Shown in pieces: positions 1 through 9,850 of a stretch of DNA of 64,000 nucleotides. Origin of the DNA: an uncultured Prevotella sp. (lineage in GTDB: Bacteria; Bacteroidota; Bacteroidia; Bacteroidales; Bacteroidaceae). Position numbers and translations under genes: made by a program. The stretch's first letter is position 1, and each line of letters begins with the position of its first letter. The stretch lies in assembly GCA_900546575.1 (NCBI GenBank), contig URDM01000001.1, positions 33,113 to 97,112 on the forward strand, in the 5' to 3' direction. The notes below the pieces were generated by a model, which was not told the origin of the DNA, ran no database searches, and was given only the letters and a program-made list of their open reading frames with translations.

Positions 1-1802
1 TCCACCGTAACCTCATGGAAGGCTACGAGAAGAACAAGGCACACTGGCCTATATGGAAACGCCGTGTCAACTACAGCACATACTCGGAAGTGAAGAAACT
101 GCCGGTGTTCAGACTCGGAAAGAACCGCAGCGGATTTCACGTTGAGGAGTTCAACGCACGCAAACTGGCTTACGGATCGCTCGCACAACGCACTATAGGC
201 AAGATGTACGGCGAGATTGACTCGGCACAATGCGGACTTGAACAGCACTACGACTCGCTGCTGCGAGGCGACAAGGGCATACGCCACCGTCGCAAGGTGC
301 TCAACAAATATCTGTATCTGACCGATACTCCACCCGAAAACGGAGCCGACATAGTGACCACCATCGATGTTTCGATGCAGGATCTGGCTGAACGCGCTGT
401 GCTAAAGGAACTGTACAAGATTGACGGCAACGTGGGTGTAGCCATCGTTATGGAAGTGGCTACGGGCGATGTGAAAGCCATCGTAAACCTGACAAAATGT
501 GCCGACGGCACATATCAGGAAATACAGAACCATGCCGTGAGCGACTTGCTGGAACCCGGTTCGGTATTCAAGACCGCATCAATAATGGTTGCACTCGACG
601 ACGGAGTAGTAGACACCACATACACCGTGGACACCGGATGCGGCGTATGGCCCATGTACGGCCGCGAAATGAAGGACCATAACTGGCGACGCGGCGGATA
701 CGGCATGATGACGCTGCCCAAGACATTGTGGGTAAGCTCAAACATCGGAGTGAGCCGCATCATCGACGACCACTATCACAACTGCCCCGAGAAGTACGTT
801 CAGGGCATACACCGTCTCGGACTGGCCGACGACCTGCATCTGCCATTGGCTGGTTCATCGCCTGCAAGAATACGATTCCCCAAGAAAGACAAGCGTGGCA
901 AACAGTATATCAACTGGAGCAAGACCACATTGCCATGGATGAGTATCGGATATGAGACTCAGGTGCCGCCTATATCCACCCTGACGTTCTACAACGCCAT
1001 TGCCAACGGAGGCAAGATGATGCGCCCGAGGTTTGTCAAGGAAGTGCGCAAGGACGGCGAGACGGTGATGGCATTCCCGCCAGTAGTAATGCGCGAGCAT
1101 ATTGCAAAGGAATCTACTATAAAGAAGATAACACGCATACTTGAACAGGTGGTGAGCGTGGGACTCGGCAAGAAAGCCGGCTCGCCTTCATTCCTTGTTG
1201 CCGGCAAAACCGGAACGGCTCAGATCTCGAAGGGTGCAGCTGGATACAAGAGCGGACAGATGAACTATCTGCTGTCGTTTGCAGGATTCTTCCCTGCCTA
1301 CGAACCGCGATATAGCTGCATAGTCTGCCTGCAGAAGTCGGGACTTCCGGCATCAGGCGGCGGCATGAGTGGCGTTGTATTCCACGATATAGCCGAAGGC
1401 ATCATGGCACAAAGTCTGAAACTTGAAGCTGCCGACGCACGCGACTCGCTGTCGATAATGCTGCCCGATGTGAAGAACGGCAACATCCTGGCTGCCGACT
1501 ATGTACTGTCGCATCTCGGATTCAAGACCCGCACCGACTGGGACGGCTCTTATGCCGACGGCAACCCGATATGGGGACGTGCCAGCGAATCGGGACACAC
1601 GGTGTCGCTGCAACGCGAACCATTAGGCGACAGCACGCTTATGCCCGACGTACACGGCATGGGAGCACGCGACGCTGTCTACCTCATAGAGAGCCGAGGC
1701 GTGAAAGTCAAGGTAGTAGGACGTGGCAAGGTGACTGAACAGAGCATCGGTGCCGGAGAGAAAATAAAGAAAAACATGACTTGCGTAATCAAGTTATCGT
1801 AG
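1..1802 (+). CDS. ftsI: Penicillin-binding protein FtsI/PBP3 (peptidoglycan transpeptidase), 5' end outside window
   Basis: Septal peptidoglycan transpeptidase that cross-links stem peptides at the division site, anchored in the inner membrane. The open frame runs off the left edge of the window, so the N-terminal membrane anchor is missing and the first visible ATG (15) is internal. Counting from that ATG, the three penicillin-binding motifs are present in order: SVFK (catalytic Ser about 183), SSN about 243 and KTG about 398-400. The last 60 residues (LMPDVHGMGARDAV onward) look like one PASTA domain. murE follows after 48 nt, the usual dcw order. The family assignment is firm; only the 5' end is unseen. 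Confidence 0.94.
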   Translation, partial: HRNLMEGYEKNKAHWPIWKRRVNYSTYSEVKKLPVFRLGKNRSGFHVEEFNARKLAYGSLAQRTIGKMYGEIDSAQCGLEQHYDSLLRGDKGIRHRRKVLNKYLYLTDTPPENGADIVTTIDVSMQDLAERAVLKELYKIDGNVGVAIVMEVATGDVKAIVNLTKCADGTYQEIQNHAVSDLLEPGSVFKTASIMVALDDGVVDTTYTVDTGCGVWPMYGREMKDHNWRRGGYGMMTLPKTLWVSSNIGVSRIIDDHYHNCPEKYVQGIHRLGLADDLHLPLAGSSPARIRFPKKDKRGKQYINWSKTTLPWMSIGYETQVPPISTLTFYNAIANGGKMMRPRFVKEVRKDGETVMAFPPVVMREHIAKESTIKKITRILEQVVSVGLGKKAGSPSFLVAGKTGTAQISKGAAGYKSGQMNYLLSFAGFFPAYEPRYSCIVCLQKSGLPASGGGMSGVVFHDIAEGIMAQSLKLEAADARDSLSIMLPDVKNGNILAADYVLSHLGFKTRTDWDGSYADGNPIWGRASESGHTVSLQREPLGDSTLMPDVHGMGARDAVYLIESRGVKVKVVGRGKVTEQSIGAGEKIKKNMTCVIKLS

Positions 1803-1850
1803 TCGGACAAAACGTATCAACTCGCATATTAAATTAAAAAAAACAAACAT

Positions 1851-3296
1851 ATGAAACTCAAGGAATTGCTCAAGGACATCCCCGTCGTCGACATCATAGG
1901 CAGCGACGAGGTAGAGATAACCGGAGTGAACATCGATTCACGCCGCATAAAAGAGGGACATTTCTTCGTGGCAATGAAAGGCACGCAGGTAGACGGACAC
2001 AAGTTCATACCGAAAGCTATAGAGTTGGGTGCCAAGGCTGTGCTCTGCGAGGACATGCCTGCCGACAAGACCGAAGGCGTGACATACGTACAGGTGGCAT
2101 CGACAGAAGACGCAGTAGGCAAGGTAGCCACCACATTCCACGGCAATCCGTCGGCCAAGCTGAAGCTTGTAGGTGTGACCGGAACCAACGGCAAGACAAC
2201 AATCGCCACCTTATTATATAATATGTTCACCAAGATGGGACACAAGTGCGGACTCCTGTCGACCGTGTGCAACTACATCGTTGACGAGGCTGTACCTGCC
2301 GACCATACAACACCCGACCCTATCGAGCTCAACGAACTGCTTGAGCGTATGGTCAATGCAGGTTGCGAGTACGCCTTCATGGAATGCTCGTCGCACGCCA
2401 TTGCACAAAAGCGTATAGGCGGCCTGACCTTCGTTGGTGGCATATTCACCAACCTCACACGCGACCATCTCGACTATCACAAGACCTTCGAGAACTATCG
2501 CAACGCCAAGAAGGCCTTCTTCGACGGTCTGCCCAAGACAGCTTTCGCCATAACCAACGCCGACGACAAGAACGGTATGGTGATGGTTCAGAACACCAAA
2601 GCCACTGTCAAGACATACTCAACACGCTCAGTAGCCGACTTCAAGGCACGCATTATAGAGTGTCACTTTGAAGGAATGTATCTTGAAATGGACGGACATG
2701 AGGTGGGCGTACACTTCATCGGCAAGTTCAACGTAAGCAATCTGCTCGCCGTTTACGGTGCAGCTGTTATGCTTGGCAAGAACCCTGAAGACATACTCGT
2801 AGTGATGAGTACGCTGCACAGCGTCAACGGCCGTCTGGACCCGATACGTTCACCGCAGGGATATACAGCCGTAGTAGACTATGCCCATACACCTGATGCT
2901 TTGGAGAATGTGCTTAACGCCATCCATGAGGTGCTTGACGGCAAAGGACACGTAATAACCGTGTGCGGTGCCGGCGGCAACCGCGACAAGGGCAAGCGAC
3001 CGCTAATGGCACAGGAAGCCGTAAAGCAGAGCGACCGCGTAATAATAACAAGCGACAACCCTCGCTTTGAGGACCCGCAAGCCATCATCAACGACATGCT
3101 GGCAGGACTTGACAAGCAGCAGATGAAGAAAGTCATCAGCATCGTCGACCGCCGCGAGGCCATACGCACAGCCTGCATGATGGCCGAAAAGGGCGACGTC
3201 GTACTCATAGCCGGCAAGGGCCACGAGGACTATCAGGACGTGCAGGGCGTAAAGCACCACTTCGACGACCATGAGGTTGTAAAGGAATGTTTTTGA
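1851..3296 (+). CDS. murE: UDP-MurNAc-L-Ala-D-Glu:meso-diaminopimelate ligase
   Basis: Cytoplasmic Mur ligase that adds the third residue of the peptidoglycan stem peptide. The 481 residues match the normal family length. The ATP-binding loop GTNGKT lies at 111-116. The motif DNPR at 402-405 is the established signature for meso-diaminopimelate rather than lysine specificity, which fits a Gram-negative Bacteroidales cell wall. It lies between ftsI and mraY on the same strand. Start chosen at ATG 1851 ([11 protein letters not shown]), which gives a standard N-terminus. Confidence 0.97.
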   Translation: MKLKELLKDIPVVDIIGSDEVEITGVNIDSRRIKEGHFFVAMKGTQVDGHKFIPKAIELGAKAVLCEDMPADKTEGVTYVQVASTEDAVGKVATTFHGNPSAKLKLVGVTGTNGKTTIATLLYNMFTKMGHKCGLLSTVCNYIVDEAVPADHTTPDPIELNELLERMVNAGCEYAFMECSSHAIAQKRIGGLTFVGGIFTNLTRDHLDYHKTFENYRNAKKAFFDGLPKTAFAITNADDKNGMVMVQNTKATVKTYSTRSVADFKARIIECHFEGMYLEMDGHEVGVHFIGKFNVSNLLAVYGAAVMLGKNPEDILVVMSTLHSVNGRLDPIRSPQGYTAVVDYAHTPDALENVLNAIHEVLDGKGHVITVCGAGGNRDKGKRPLMAQEAVKQSDRVIITSDNPRFEDPQAIINDMLAGLDKQQMKKVISIVDRREAIRTACMMAEKGDVVLIAGKGHEDYQDVQGVKHHFDDHEVVKECF

Positions 3297-3358
3297 ATTA
3301 GGAATTCCTAACTCCTAACTCGTAATTCGTAACTCGTAACTCGTAACTCGTAATTCAA
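3297..3358 (+). repeat. Low-complexity octamer-like repeat filling the murE-mraY gap
   Basis: The 62 nt between murE and mraY are made almost entirely of variants of AACTCGTA and TAATTC, with about six imperfect copies, and end directly at the mraY start codon. Similar but not identical islands lie before the genes at 17488 and 59595. No promoter motif is visible inside it. I do not know its function; an unstructured leader that helps translation initiation is one possibility. Confidence 0.7.
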
Positions 3359-4627
3359 ATGTTATACTATCTTTTCAGATTTCTCGAGGAATATGGCATC
3401 AGCGGTGCCCATATGTGGGGATATATATCTTTCCGTTCGTTGCTGGCACTCATCCTGTCGCTTGTAATATCGGCATGGTTCGGCGAGAAATTCATCAAAT
3501 ATCTCAAGAAGAAACAAATCACAGAGACACAACGCGATGCCTCAATCGACCCGTTCGGAGTAAAGAAAATCGGCGTTCCGTCAATGGGTGGCATCATAAT
3601 CATCGTGTCGATACTCGTCCCGGTACTGTTGCTCGGACGTCTGCGCAACATATATCTGCTTCTGATGATTGTCACAACCGTATGGCTGGGATTCCTTGGC
3701 GGTATGGACGACTTCATCAAGATATTCCGCCACAACAAGGAAGGACTCAAGGGCCGTTACAAGATTGTAGGTCAGGTGGGCATCGGACTCATCGTTGGAC
3801 TCGTACTGTGGGCATCGCCCGACGTGAAGATGAACGAGAATCTGATATACGAGAAGCAAAGCCACGAAGTAGTGGTAAAACACAGGGTCGAAGCACGCAA
3901 GTCGCTGAAGACCACAATACCATTCGTCAAAGGGCATAACCTCGACTACTCGCGCATAACGAGCGTGTTCGGAGAGCATCGTGTGGCTGCCGGATGGATA
4001 TTGTTTGTCATCATGACAATTATCGTAGTAACGGCGGTGAGCAACGGTGCCAACCTCAACGACGGTATGGACGGCATGTGCGCCGGCAACTCAGCCATAA
4101 TAGGCGTGGCACTCGGCATTCTGGCATACGTCAGTTCGCACATAGAATACGCCAGCTACCTTAATATAATGTACATACCTGACTCGCAGGAGCTTGTGGT
4201 GTTCCTATGCGCATTTGTAGGCGCACTCATCGGATTCCTGTGGTACAACGCATATCCAGCGCAGGTGTTTATGGGCGACACGGGATCGCTCACTATCGGA
4301 GGCATCATAGCAGTAACGGCCATCATCATACACAAGGAACTGATGCTGCCCATACTGTGCGGCATATTCTTCGTGGAGAGCCTCAGCGTGATATTGCAGG
4401 TGTACTACTACAAACTCGGCAAGCGTCGCGGCGTGAAGCAGCGTATATTCAAGCGCACGCCGATACACGACAACTTCCGCACACAGCAGTCGCAACTCGA
4501 CCCTGAGTGCCATTATCTCATAACAAAGCCAAAGGGAGCTATACACGAGTCGAAGATTACTATCCGATTCTGGATTACAACAATCATACTCGCAGCTCTT
4601 ACAATCATAACATTAAAAATAAGATAA
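3359..4627 (+). CDS. mraY: Phospho-MurNAc-pentapeptide transferase
   Basis: Inner-membrane enzyme that transfers phospho-MurNAc-pentapeptide to undecaprenyl phosphate, giving lipid I. The 422 residues contain many hydrophobic segments and the conserved acidic motifs DDFIK near 120, NLNDGMDGM near 230 and MGDTGS near 305. It is longer than the roughly 360-residue E. coli enzyme because of a polar insert around residues 155-200 (NENLIYEKQSHEVVVKHR region), which I take to be a lineage feature. ATG 3359 is preceded directly by the repeat at 3297-3358, and murD follows 10 nt after the stop. Confidence 0.97.
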   Translation: MLYYLFRFLEEYGISGAHMWGYISFRSLLALILSLVISAWFGEKFIKYLKKKQITETQRDASIDPFGVKKIGVPSMGGIIIIVSILVPVLLLGRLRNIYLLLMIVTTVWLGFLGGMDDFIKIFRHNKEGLKGRYKIVGQVGIGLIVGLVLWASPDVKMNENLIYEKQSHEVVVKHRVEARKSLKTTIPFVKGHNLDYSRITSVFGEHRVAAGWILFVIMTIIVVTAVSNGANLNDGMDGMCAGNSAIIGVALGILAYVSSHIEYASYLNIMYIPDSQELVVFLCAFVGALIGFLWYNAYPAQVFMGDTGSLTIGGIIAVTAIIIHKELMLPILCGIFFVESLSVILQVYYYKLGKRRGVKQRIFKRTPIHDNFRTQQSQLDPECHYLITKPKGAIHESKITIRFWITTIILAALTIITLKIR

Positions 4628-4637
4628 GTCGCTTCAG

Positions 4638-5969
4638 ATGAAAAGAATAGTAATTCTTGGTGCCGGCGAAAGTGGAGCTGGTGCCGCAGTATTGGCCAAG
4701 AAAGAAGGTTTTGACGTGTTCGTAAGCGACATGTCGGCCATAAAGGATAAATACAAGAAACTGCTCGACGACCACGCCATCGACTGGGAAGAAAAGCAAC
4801 ATACCGAGGAAAAGATTCTCTCGGCCAACGAGATTATCAAAAGCCCCGGCATACCAAAAGAGGCGCCTATGGTGAAGAAGGCCATCGAAAAGGGAATACA
4901 CATCATCAGCGAGATAGAGTTTGCAGGACGCTACACCAACTCAAAGATGATCTGCATAACCGGTTCGAACGGCAAGACTACAACCACGTCGCTTATCTAT
5001 CATATCTTCAAGATGGCAGGCTACGATGCCGGATTGGCGGGCAATATCGGACGCTCGCTTGCTCTGCAGGTGGCTGAGGATCCGCACGAATACTACATCA
5101 TCGAGCTCAGTTCGTTCCAGCTCGACAACATGTACGACTTCCACGCAAATATCGCCATCCTGCTCAACATCACCCCCGACCATCTCGACCGCTACGACTT
5201 CTGCATGCAGAACTATGTAGATGCCAAGATGCGTATCATACAGAATCAAACACCCGACGACTCGTTCATCTACTGGAACGACGACCCTGTAATCAAGAAC
5301 GAGCTCGACAAGTACGACATCAAGGCTATACAATATCCCTTCTCCGAACTCAAGGAGAAAGGTTCTATAGGATATATCGAAGACGGTACATACACCATCG
5401 AGAAGCCTACACCATTCAACATGGAACAAGAGGAGCTCTCGCTTACCGGCAAACACAACGTGTACAACTCGCTTGCGGCTGGTATTGCCAGCAACATCAG
5501 CGGCATCAAGAAGGACGTTATCAGAAAGAGCCTGGGCGACTTCCCCGGAGTTGAGCACCGTCTGGAGAAAGTATGCAAGGTGGGAGGCGTACAGTATGTC
5601 AACGACTCGAAAGCCACCAATGTCGACGCATGCTGGTATGCGCTGGAAAGCATGAACACACCTACCGTGCTCATCTTAGGAGGCAAGGACAAGGGCAACG
5701 ACTATAACGAAATAAAAGAACTCGTACAGAAGAAGTGCCGCGCACTCGTATTCCTCGGTGCCGACAATACCAAGCTGCACGACTTCTTCGGACAGATGGG
5801 CATAACAATACGCGACACCCACTCGATGAAGGACTGTGTAGAGGCATGCCACGAACTGGCACAGCCAGGCGACACCGTTCTGCTCAGCCCATGCTGCGCC
5901 AGCTTCGACCTCTTCAAGAACATGGAGGACCGTGGCGAACAGTTCAAGACATTAGTAAGAAGTCTGTAA
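4638..5969 (+). CDS. murD: UDP-N-acetylmuramoyl-L-alanine:D-glutamate ligase
   Basis: Cytoplasmic Mur ligase that adds D-glutamate to UDP-MurNAc-L-Ala. The 443 residues begin with a Rossmann-like glycine-rich strand (KRIVILGAGESG), followed by the ATP loop GSNGKTT near 115 and the Mur ligase central segment ELSSFQL and NITPDHLDRY. The C-terminal domain carries DSKATN and GGKDKGNDY, typical of MurD. Tight spacing to mraY (10 nt) and ftsW (9 nt) indicates one transcript. Confidence 0.97.
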   Translation: MKRIVILGAGESGAGAAVLAKKEGFDVFVSDMSAIKDKYKKLLDDHAIDWEEKQHTEEKILSANEIIKSPGIPKEAPMVKKAIEKGIHIISEIEFAGRYTNSKMICITGSNGKTTTTSLIYHIFKMAGYDAGLAGNIGRSLALQVAEDPHEYYIIELSSFQLDNMYDFHANIAILLNITPDHLDRYDFCMQNYVDAKMRIIQNQTPDDSFIYWNDDPVIKNELDKYDIKAIQYPFSELKEKGSIGYIEDGTYTIEKPTPFNMEQEELSLTGKHNVYNSLAAGIASNISGIKKDVIRKSLGDFPGVEHRLEKVCKVGGVQYVNDSKATNVDACWYALESMNTPTVLILGGKDKGNDYNEIKELVQKKCRALVFLGADNTKLHDFFGQMGITIRDTHSMKDCVEACHELAQPGDTVLLSPCCASFDLFKNMEDRGEQFKTLVRSL

Positions 5970-5978
5970 TAACAACTT

Positions 5979-7265
5979 ATGAACAAGACATTAGGCAACA
6001 TATTCAAAGGCGACAAGGTGATATGGATGGTATTCTTCTTCCTCTGCATCGTCAGCGTCATTGAAGTATATTCGGCATCGGCACAGCTTACATATAAAGC
6101 CGGCGACTATGTCACGCCTATGATCAAGCACATCGGCCTGCTATTGGGAGGCATAGGATTCACAATTGTCACACTAAATATCAACTGTCGCTACTTCAAA
6201 GGGCTGATAACACCATTGCTGGCTTTGTCATTTGTATTGCTTATCGTGGTGTATTTCATAGGAGCATCAACCAACGGAGCCCAACGATGGATACCGATAT
6301 TCGGCATACAATTCCAGCCATCGGAGCTGGCAAAAGGCTCACTGGTTCTCGCTACAGCACAGATACTCAGCGTAATGCAGACTGACAATGGTGCCGATCC
6401 GAAAGCCTTTGGATTCATACTCAGCGTATGCGGTCTTATTGTGCCACTCATTATGCTCGAAAACCTGTCAACGGCAATGCTTCTATGCATCGTCATCTTC
6501 ATGATGATGCTCATCGGACGTGTACCGATACGACAGTTGGGAAAGCTTATGGGCATCGTGCTCCTGTTGGTGGCGCTACTTGTGGGCATGATAATGGCTT
6601 TTGGCAAGGACGACGCGCAGGAGCAATCCGGGAAACAGCTGACTGAACAGGTCGCCTCGATGGAGGAGCCCAAGGACAAGTCGGCGGTAGAAAAAGTATT
6701 CCACCGATTCGACACATGGAAGGCTCGCATAGACAAATTCATGAGTCACAAACAAATCACGCCTAAAGAAGTCGACCTCGACAAGGATGCTCAGGTGGCA
6801 CACGCCAACATCGCAATAGCCTCATCGAACATTGCAGGAAAGGGACCGGGCAACTCCGAAGAGTGCAACTTCATTCCACAGGCCTACTCCGACTTCATAT
6901 ACGCCATCATCATAGAGGAGATGGGAGTAGAAGGAGCCTTGTTCGTTGCTATGCTATACATCATACTGCTGTTCCGTACTGGCAGAATAGCGAGCAAATG
7001 CGAAAACAACTTTCCTGCACTGCTCGCTATGGGACTGGCATTACTACTGGTCACGCAGGCATTATTCAATATGTGTGTGGCTGTAGGACTGGCTCCAGTA
7101 ACCGGCCAACCGCTTCCGCTCATAAGCAAAGGCGGCACCTCGACCATCATAAACTGTATATATATAGGTGTAATACTTAGCATAAGCCGGTCAGCACGCA
7201 GAAAAATGGAGATAGTCAACGTTACAGACGGACAAGAAGAATATAAAACTGATACAATACAATAA
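5979..7265 (+). CDS. ftsW: Division-specific SEDS peptidoglycan polymerase FtsW
   Basis: Multi-spanning inner-membrane protein of the SEDS family, working with FtsI to polymerise septal lipid II. The 428 residues show about ten hydrophobic segments and the conserved stretches GAQRWI, FQPSELAK and, near the C-terminus, TGQPLPLISKGGTS. A long polar loop at about residues 210-285 separates the membrane halves and carries the invariant GKGPGNS region just before QAYSDFIYA. FtsW rather than RodA is favoured by its place in the dcw cluster. Confidence 0.95.
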   Translation: MNKTLGNIFKGDKVIWMVFFFLCIVSVIEVYSASAQLTYKAGDYVTPMIKHIGLLLGGIGFTIVTLNINCRYFKGLITPLLALSFVLLIVVYFIGASTNGAQRWIPIFGIQFQPSELAKGSLVLATAQILSVMQTDNGADPKAFGFILSVCGLIVPLIMLENLSTAMLLCIVIFMMMLIGRVPIRQLGKLMGIVLLLVALLVGMIMAFGKDDAQEQSGKQLTEQVASMEEPKDKSAVEKVFHRFDTWKARIDKFMSHKQITPKEVDLDKDAQVAHANIAIASSNIAGKGPGNSEECNFIPQAYSDFIYAIIIEEMGVEGALFVAMLYIILLFRTGRIASKCENNFPALLAMGLALLLVTQALFNMCVAVGLAPVTGQPLPLISKGGTSTIINCIYIGVILSISRSARRKMEIVNVTDGQEEYKTDTIQ

Positions 7266-7284
7266 AAAAAGCACAATAATCGGC

Positions 7285-7310
7285 TTTGTCAGAAAAAATG
7301 ATTAATTTTG
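7285..7310 (+). promoter_or_regulatory. Possible internal dcw promoter before murG
   Basis: The ftsW-murG gap is 68 nt, the widest in this part of the cluster after the one before mraY. It contains TAATTTTG (7303-7310), a full match to the Bacteroidetes -7 consensus TAnnTTTG, with TTTG at 7285-7288. The spacer is only 14 nt, shorter than the usual 19-21, so this is a candidate only. It would let murG-murC-ftsQ-ftsA-ftsZ be transcribed separately. Confidence 0.35.
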
Positions 7311-7333
7311 TGATTTGAAAGAAACACATTACA

Positions 7334-8446
7334 ATGGAAAAAGAATTAAGAGTCATCGTTAGCGGTGGCGGTACAGGCGGACATATCTTCCCTGCCGTAT
7401 CTATAGCCAACGCAATAAAGGCGAAACGTCCCGATGCAAAGATACTTTTTGTCGGAGCACTCGGTAGAATGGAAATGCAGCGTGTGCCTGCAGCCGGATA
7501 CGAGATTGTCGGACTGCCCGTACGCGGTTTTAAGCGACCATTGTGGTCGCTGTCAAACATAGGAGTGGCTCTTGATTTTCTCAAGGCCAAACGCCGTGTA
7601 AAGAAAATAATCCGCGATTTTGCGCCAGACATAGCAGTGGGAGTAGGCGGATACGCCAGCGCTGCCACACTTGATGCAGCCAGCCAGATGGGCATACCAA
7701 CGCTCATTCAGGAGCAGAACTCATACGCAGGAGTAACCAACAAGCATCTTGCAAGCAAAGCTGCCAAGATATGCGTGGCTTACGAAGGCATGGAACGCTT
7801 CTTCCCAGCTGACAGAATCATCAATACGGGCAATCCGGTAAGACAGTCGCTCATAGAGACCACAATGACTCATGATGAAGCCGTGCGCAGTTTCGGACTC
7901 GACCCCGAGAAGAAGACCGTACTGCTCGTGGGCGGAAGCCTTGGAGCACGTACCGTCAATGAAAGCGTGATGTCACATCTCGACCTTGTAGAAAAGAGCG
8001 GTGTACAATTCATATGGCAAACCGGCAAGTTCTATAGTGCTGCAGTAGCCGAACGTCTGAAAGACCACCGACCATTGCCTATGCTCAAAGTGATGGACTT
8101 CATCAGCGATATGGGAGCAGCTTATAAGGCAGCCGACCTTGTGATAAGCCGCGCAGGAGCAAGCTCGATAAGCGAATTCTGCCTGATCGGCAAACCCGTA
8201 ATACTCGTGCCGTCGCCCAACGTGGCAGAAGACCACCAGACAAAGAATGCAATGGCACTTGTAAATCGCAGCGCTGCTCTGCTCGTTAGAGATGCTGACG
8301 CACCTGAGTCGTTGTTGCAACTGGCTGTAGACACAGTAACTGACAACGAGCAACTGGCACAGCTCTCCGAAAACATAAAGAAACTTGGCAAGCCAAACTC
8401 AGCCGACGTAATAGCCGACGAAGTTCTGAAACTTGCTGGAAAATAA
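7334..8446 (+). CDS. murG: UDP-GlcNAc:lipid I N-acetylglucosaminyltransferase
   Basis: Peripheral inner-membrane GT28 glycosyltransferase that converts lipid I to lipid II. The 370 residues open with the signature VSGGGTGGHIFPA, the first glycine-rich loop. The second follows as LLVGGSLGARTVNE near 200, and the donor-site stretch SRAGASSISE lies near 270. Length and motif order are standard. murC starts 10 nt after the stop. Confidence 0.97.
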   Translation: MEKELRVIVSGGGTGGHIFPAVSIANAIKAKRPDAKILFVGALGRMEMQRVPAAGYEIVGLPVRGFKRPLWSLSNIGVALDFLKAKRRVKKIIRDFAPDIAVGVGGYASAATLDAASQMGIPTLIQEQNSYAGVTNKHLASKAAKICVAYEGMERFFPADRIINTGNPVRQSLIETTMTHDEAVRSFGLDPEKKTVLLVGGSLGARTVNESVMSHLDLVEKSGVQFIWQTGKFYSAAVAERLKDHRPLPMLKVMDFISDMGAAYKAADLVISRAGASSISEFCLIGKPVILVPSPNVAEDHQTKNAMALVNRSAALLVRDADAPESLLQLAVDTVTDNEQLAQLSENIKKLGKPNSADVIADEVLKLAGK

Positions 8447-8456
8447 AACATGACAA

Positions 8457-9848
8457 ATGGAAATCAAAGATATAAAAGCCGTATATTTCGTAGGAGCAGG
8501 CGGCATTGGCATGAGTGCCATTGCACGTTATTTCATACGCAAAGGACTTGTAGTAGCAGGCTATGACAAGACACCTTCCGCACTTACACACCAACTGGAG
8601 CGCGAGGGCATGCTCATACACTACGAAGAAAACGTTGAAGAAATACCACACGCTTGCCGCGACCCAAAGTCGTGCCTTGTCGTATATACACCGGCAATCC
8701 CTGCCGAACATAAGGAACTCACCTTCTTCCGCAACGGAGGCTTCACTATAGAAAAACGCGCCCAGGTGCTCGGAACACTCACACGCACCCATAAGGGACT
8801 CTGCGTAGCAGGAACACACGGCAAGACATCAACCTCTACAATGTGTGCACACATCATGCACCAAAGCCATCTTGACTGTAACGCATTTCTTGGAGGCATA
8901 TCCAAAAACTATAGCACCAACTACATACTTTCAGACCAAAGTGACTATGTAGTAATAGAGGCAGACGAGTTCGACCGCTCATTCCATTGGCTGCGCCCTT
9001 GGATGAGCGTAATCACAGCAACCGACCCCGACCATCTCGACATATACGGAACAAAGGAAGCATATCTTGAGAGTTTCCGCCACTATACCACACTCATTCA
9101 GCCGGGCGGTGCACTCATAATACACAAGAATCTGGAGATGAAGCAGGATGTTCAGCCAGGTGTAAAGGTGTACGAATACAGCCTCGACGAAGGCGACTTC
9201 CATGCCGAAAACATTGTAATTGACAACGGTGAGATAAAGTTCGACTTCGTATCACCTATCGAGAACATTAAGAATGTGGAACTCGGACAGCCAGTTCCTA
9301 TCAATATAGAAAACGGAGTGGCTGCTATGGCTATGGCACAGCTCAACGGATGCACAGCCGAAGAACTGAAGTACGGTATGAAGACATACCATGGCGTTGA
9401 CCGTCGCTTTGACTTCAAGATCAAAAACAACCGCCACGTTCTGCTCTCTGACTATGCCCACCATCCAAAGGAAATATACCAGAGTGCCAAGAGCATACGC
9501 CAACTGTACAAGAACCGCAAGATTACTGCCATATTCCAGCCACATCTTTATACGCGTACACGCGATTTCTATCACGATTTCGCCGATGCGCTGAGCCAGC
9601 TCGATGAAGTTATACTCACAGAGATATATCCTGCACGCGAACTTCCTATCGAAGGTGTAACGTCGAAACTGATATACGACAACCTCAAACCAGGCGTTGA
9701 GAAAAGTATGATACGCAAGGACGAGGTGCTCGACCTCGTGAAAAGCCGCGACTTTGACGTGCTGGTCATTCTCGGTGCTGGCGACCTCGACAACTATGTA
9801 CCTCAGATTGCCAAAATAATAGAGGCACGTGATGAGGCCAAGGCTTAA
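8457..9848 (+). CDS. murC: UDP-N-acetylmuramate:L-alanine ligase
   Basis: First Mur ligase of the cytoplasmic pathway, adding L-alanine to UDP-MurNAc. The 463 residues show the N-terminal nucleotide-binding motif GAGGIGMSAIA and the ATP loop GTHGKTST near 120, both typical of MurC. The C-terminal domain carries SDYAHHPKEI and FQPHLYTRT, also MurC-like. Start taken at ATG 8457; a nearby ATG at 8450 is in another frame. ftsQ begins two bases after the stop. Confidence 0.96.
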   Translation: MEIKDIKAVYFVGAGGIGMSAIARYFIRKGLVVAGYDKTPSALTHQLEREGMLIHYEENVEEIPHACRDPKSCLVVYTPAIPAEHKELTFFRNGGFTIEKRAQVLGTLTRTHKGLCVAGTHGKTSTSTMCAHIMHQSHLDCNAFLGGISKNYSTNYILSDQSDYVVIEADEFDRSFHWLRPWMSVITATDPDHLDIYGTKEAYLESFRHYTTLIQPGGALIIHKNLEMKQDVQPGVKVYEYSLDEGDFHAENIVIDNGEIKFDFVSPIENIKNVELGQPVPINIENGVAAMAMAQLNGCTAEELKYGMKTYHGVDRRFDFKIKNNRHVLLSDYAHHPKEIYQSAKSIRQLYKNRKITAIFQPHLYTRTRDFYHDFADALSQLDEVILTEIYPARELPIEGVTSKLIYDNLKPGVEKSMIRKDEVLDLVKSRDFDVLVILGAGDLDNYVPQIAKIIEARDEAKA

Positions 9849-9850
9849 AT

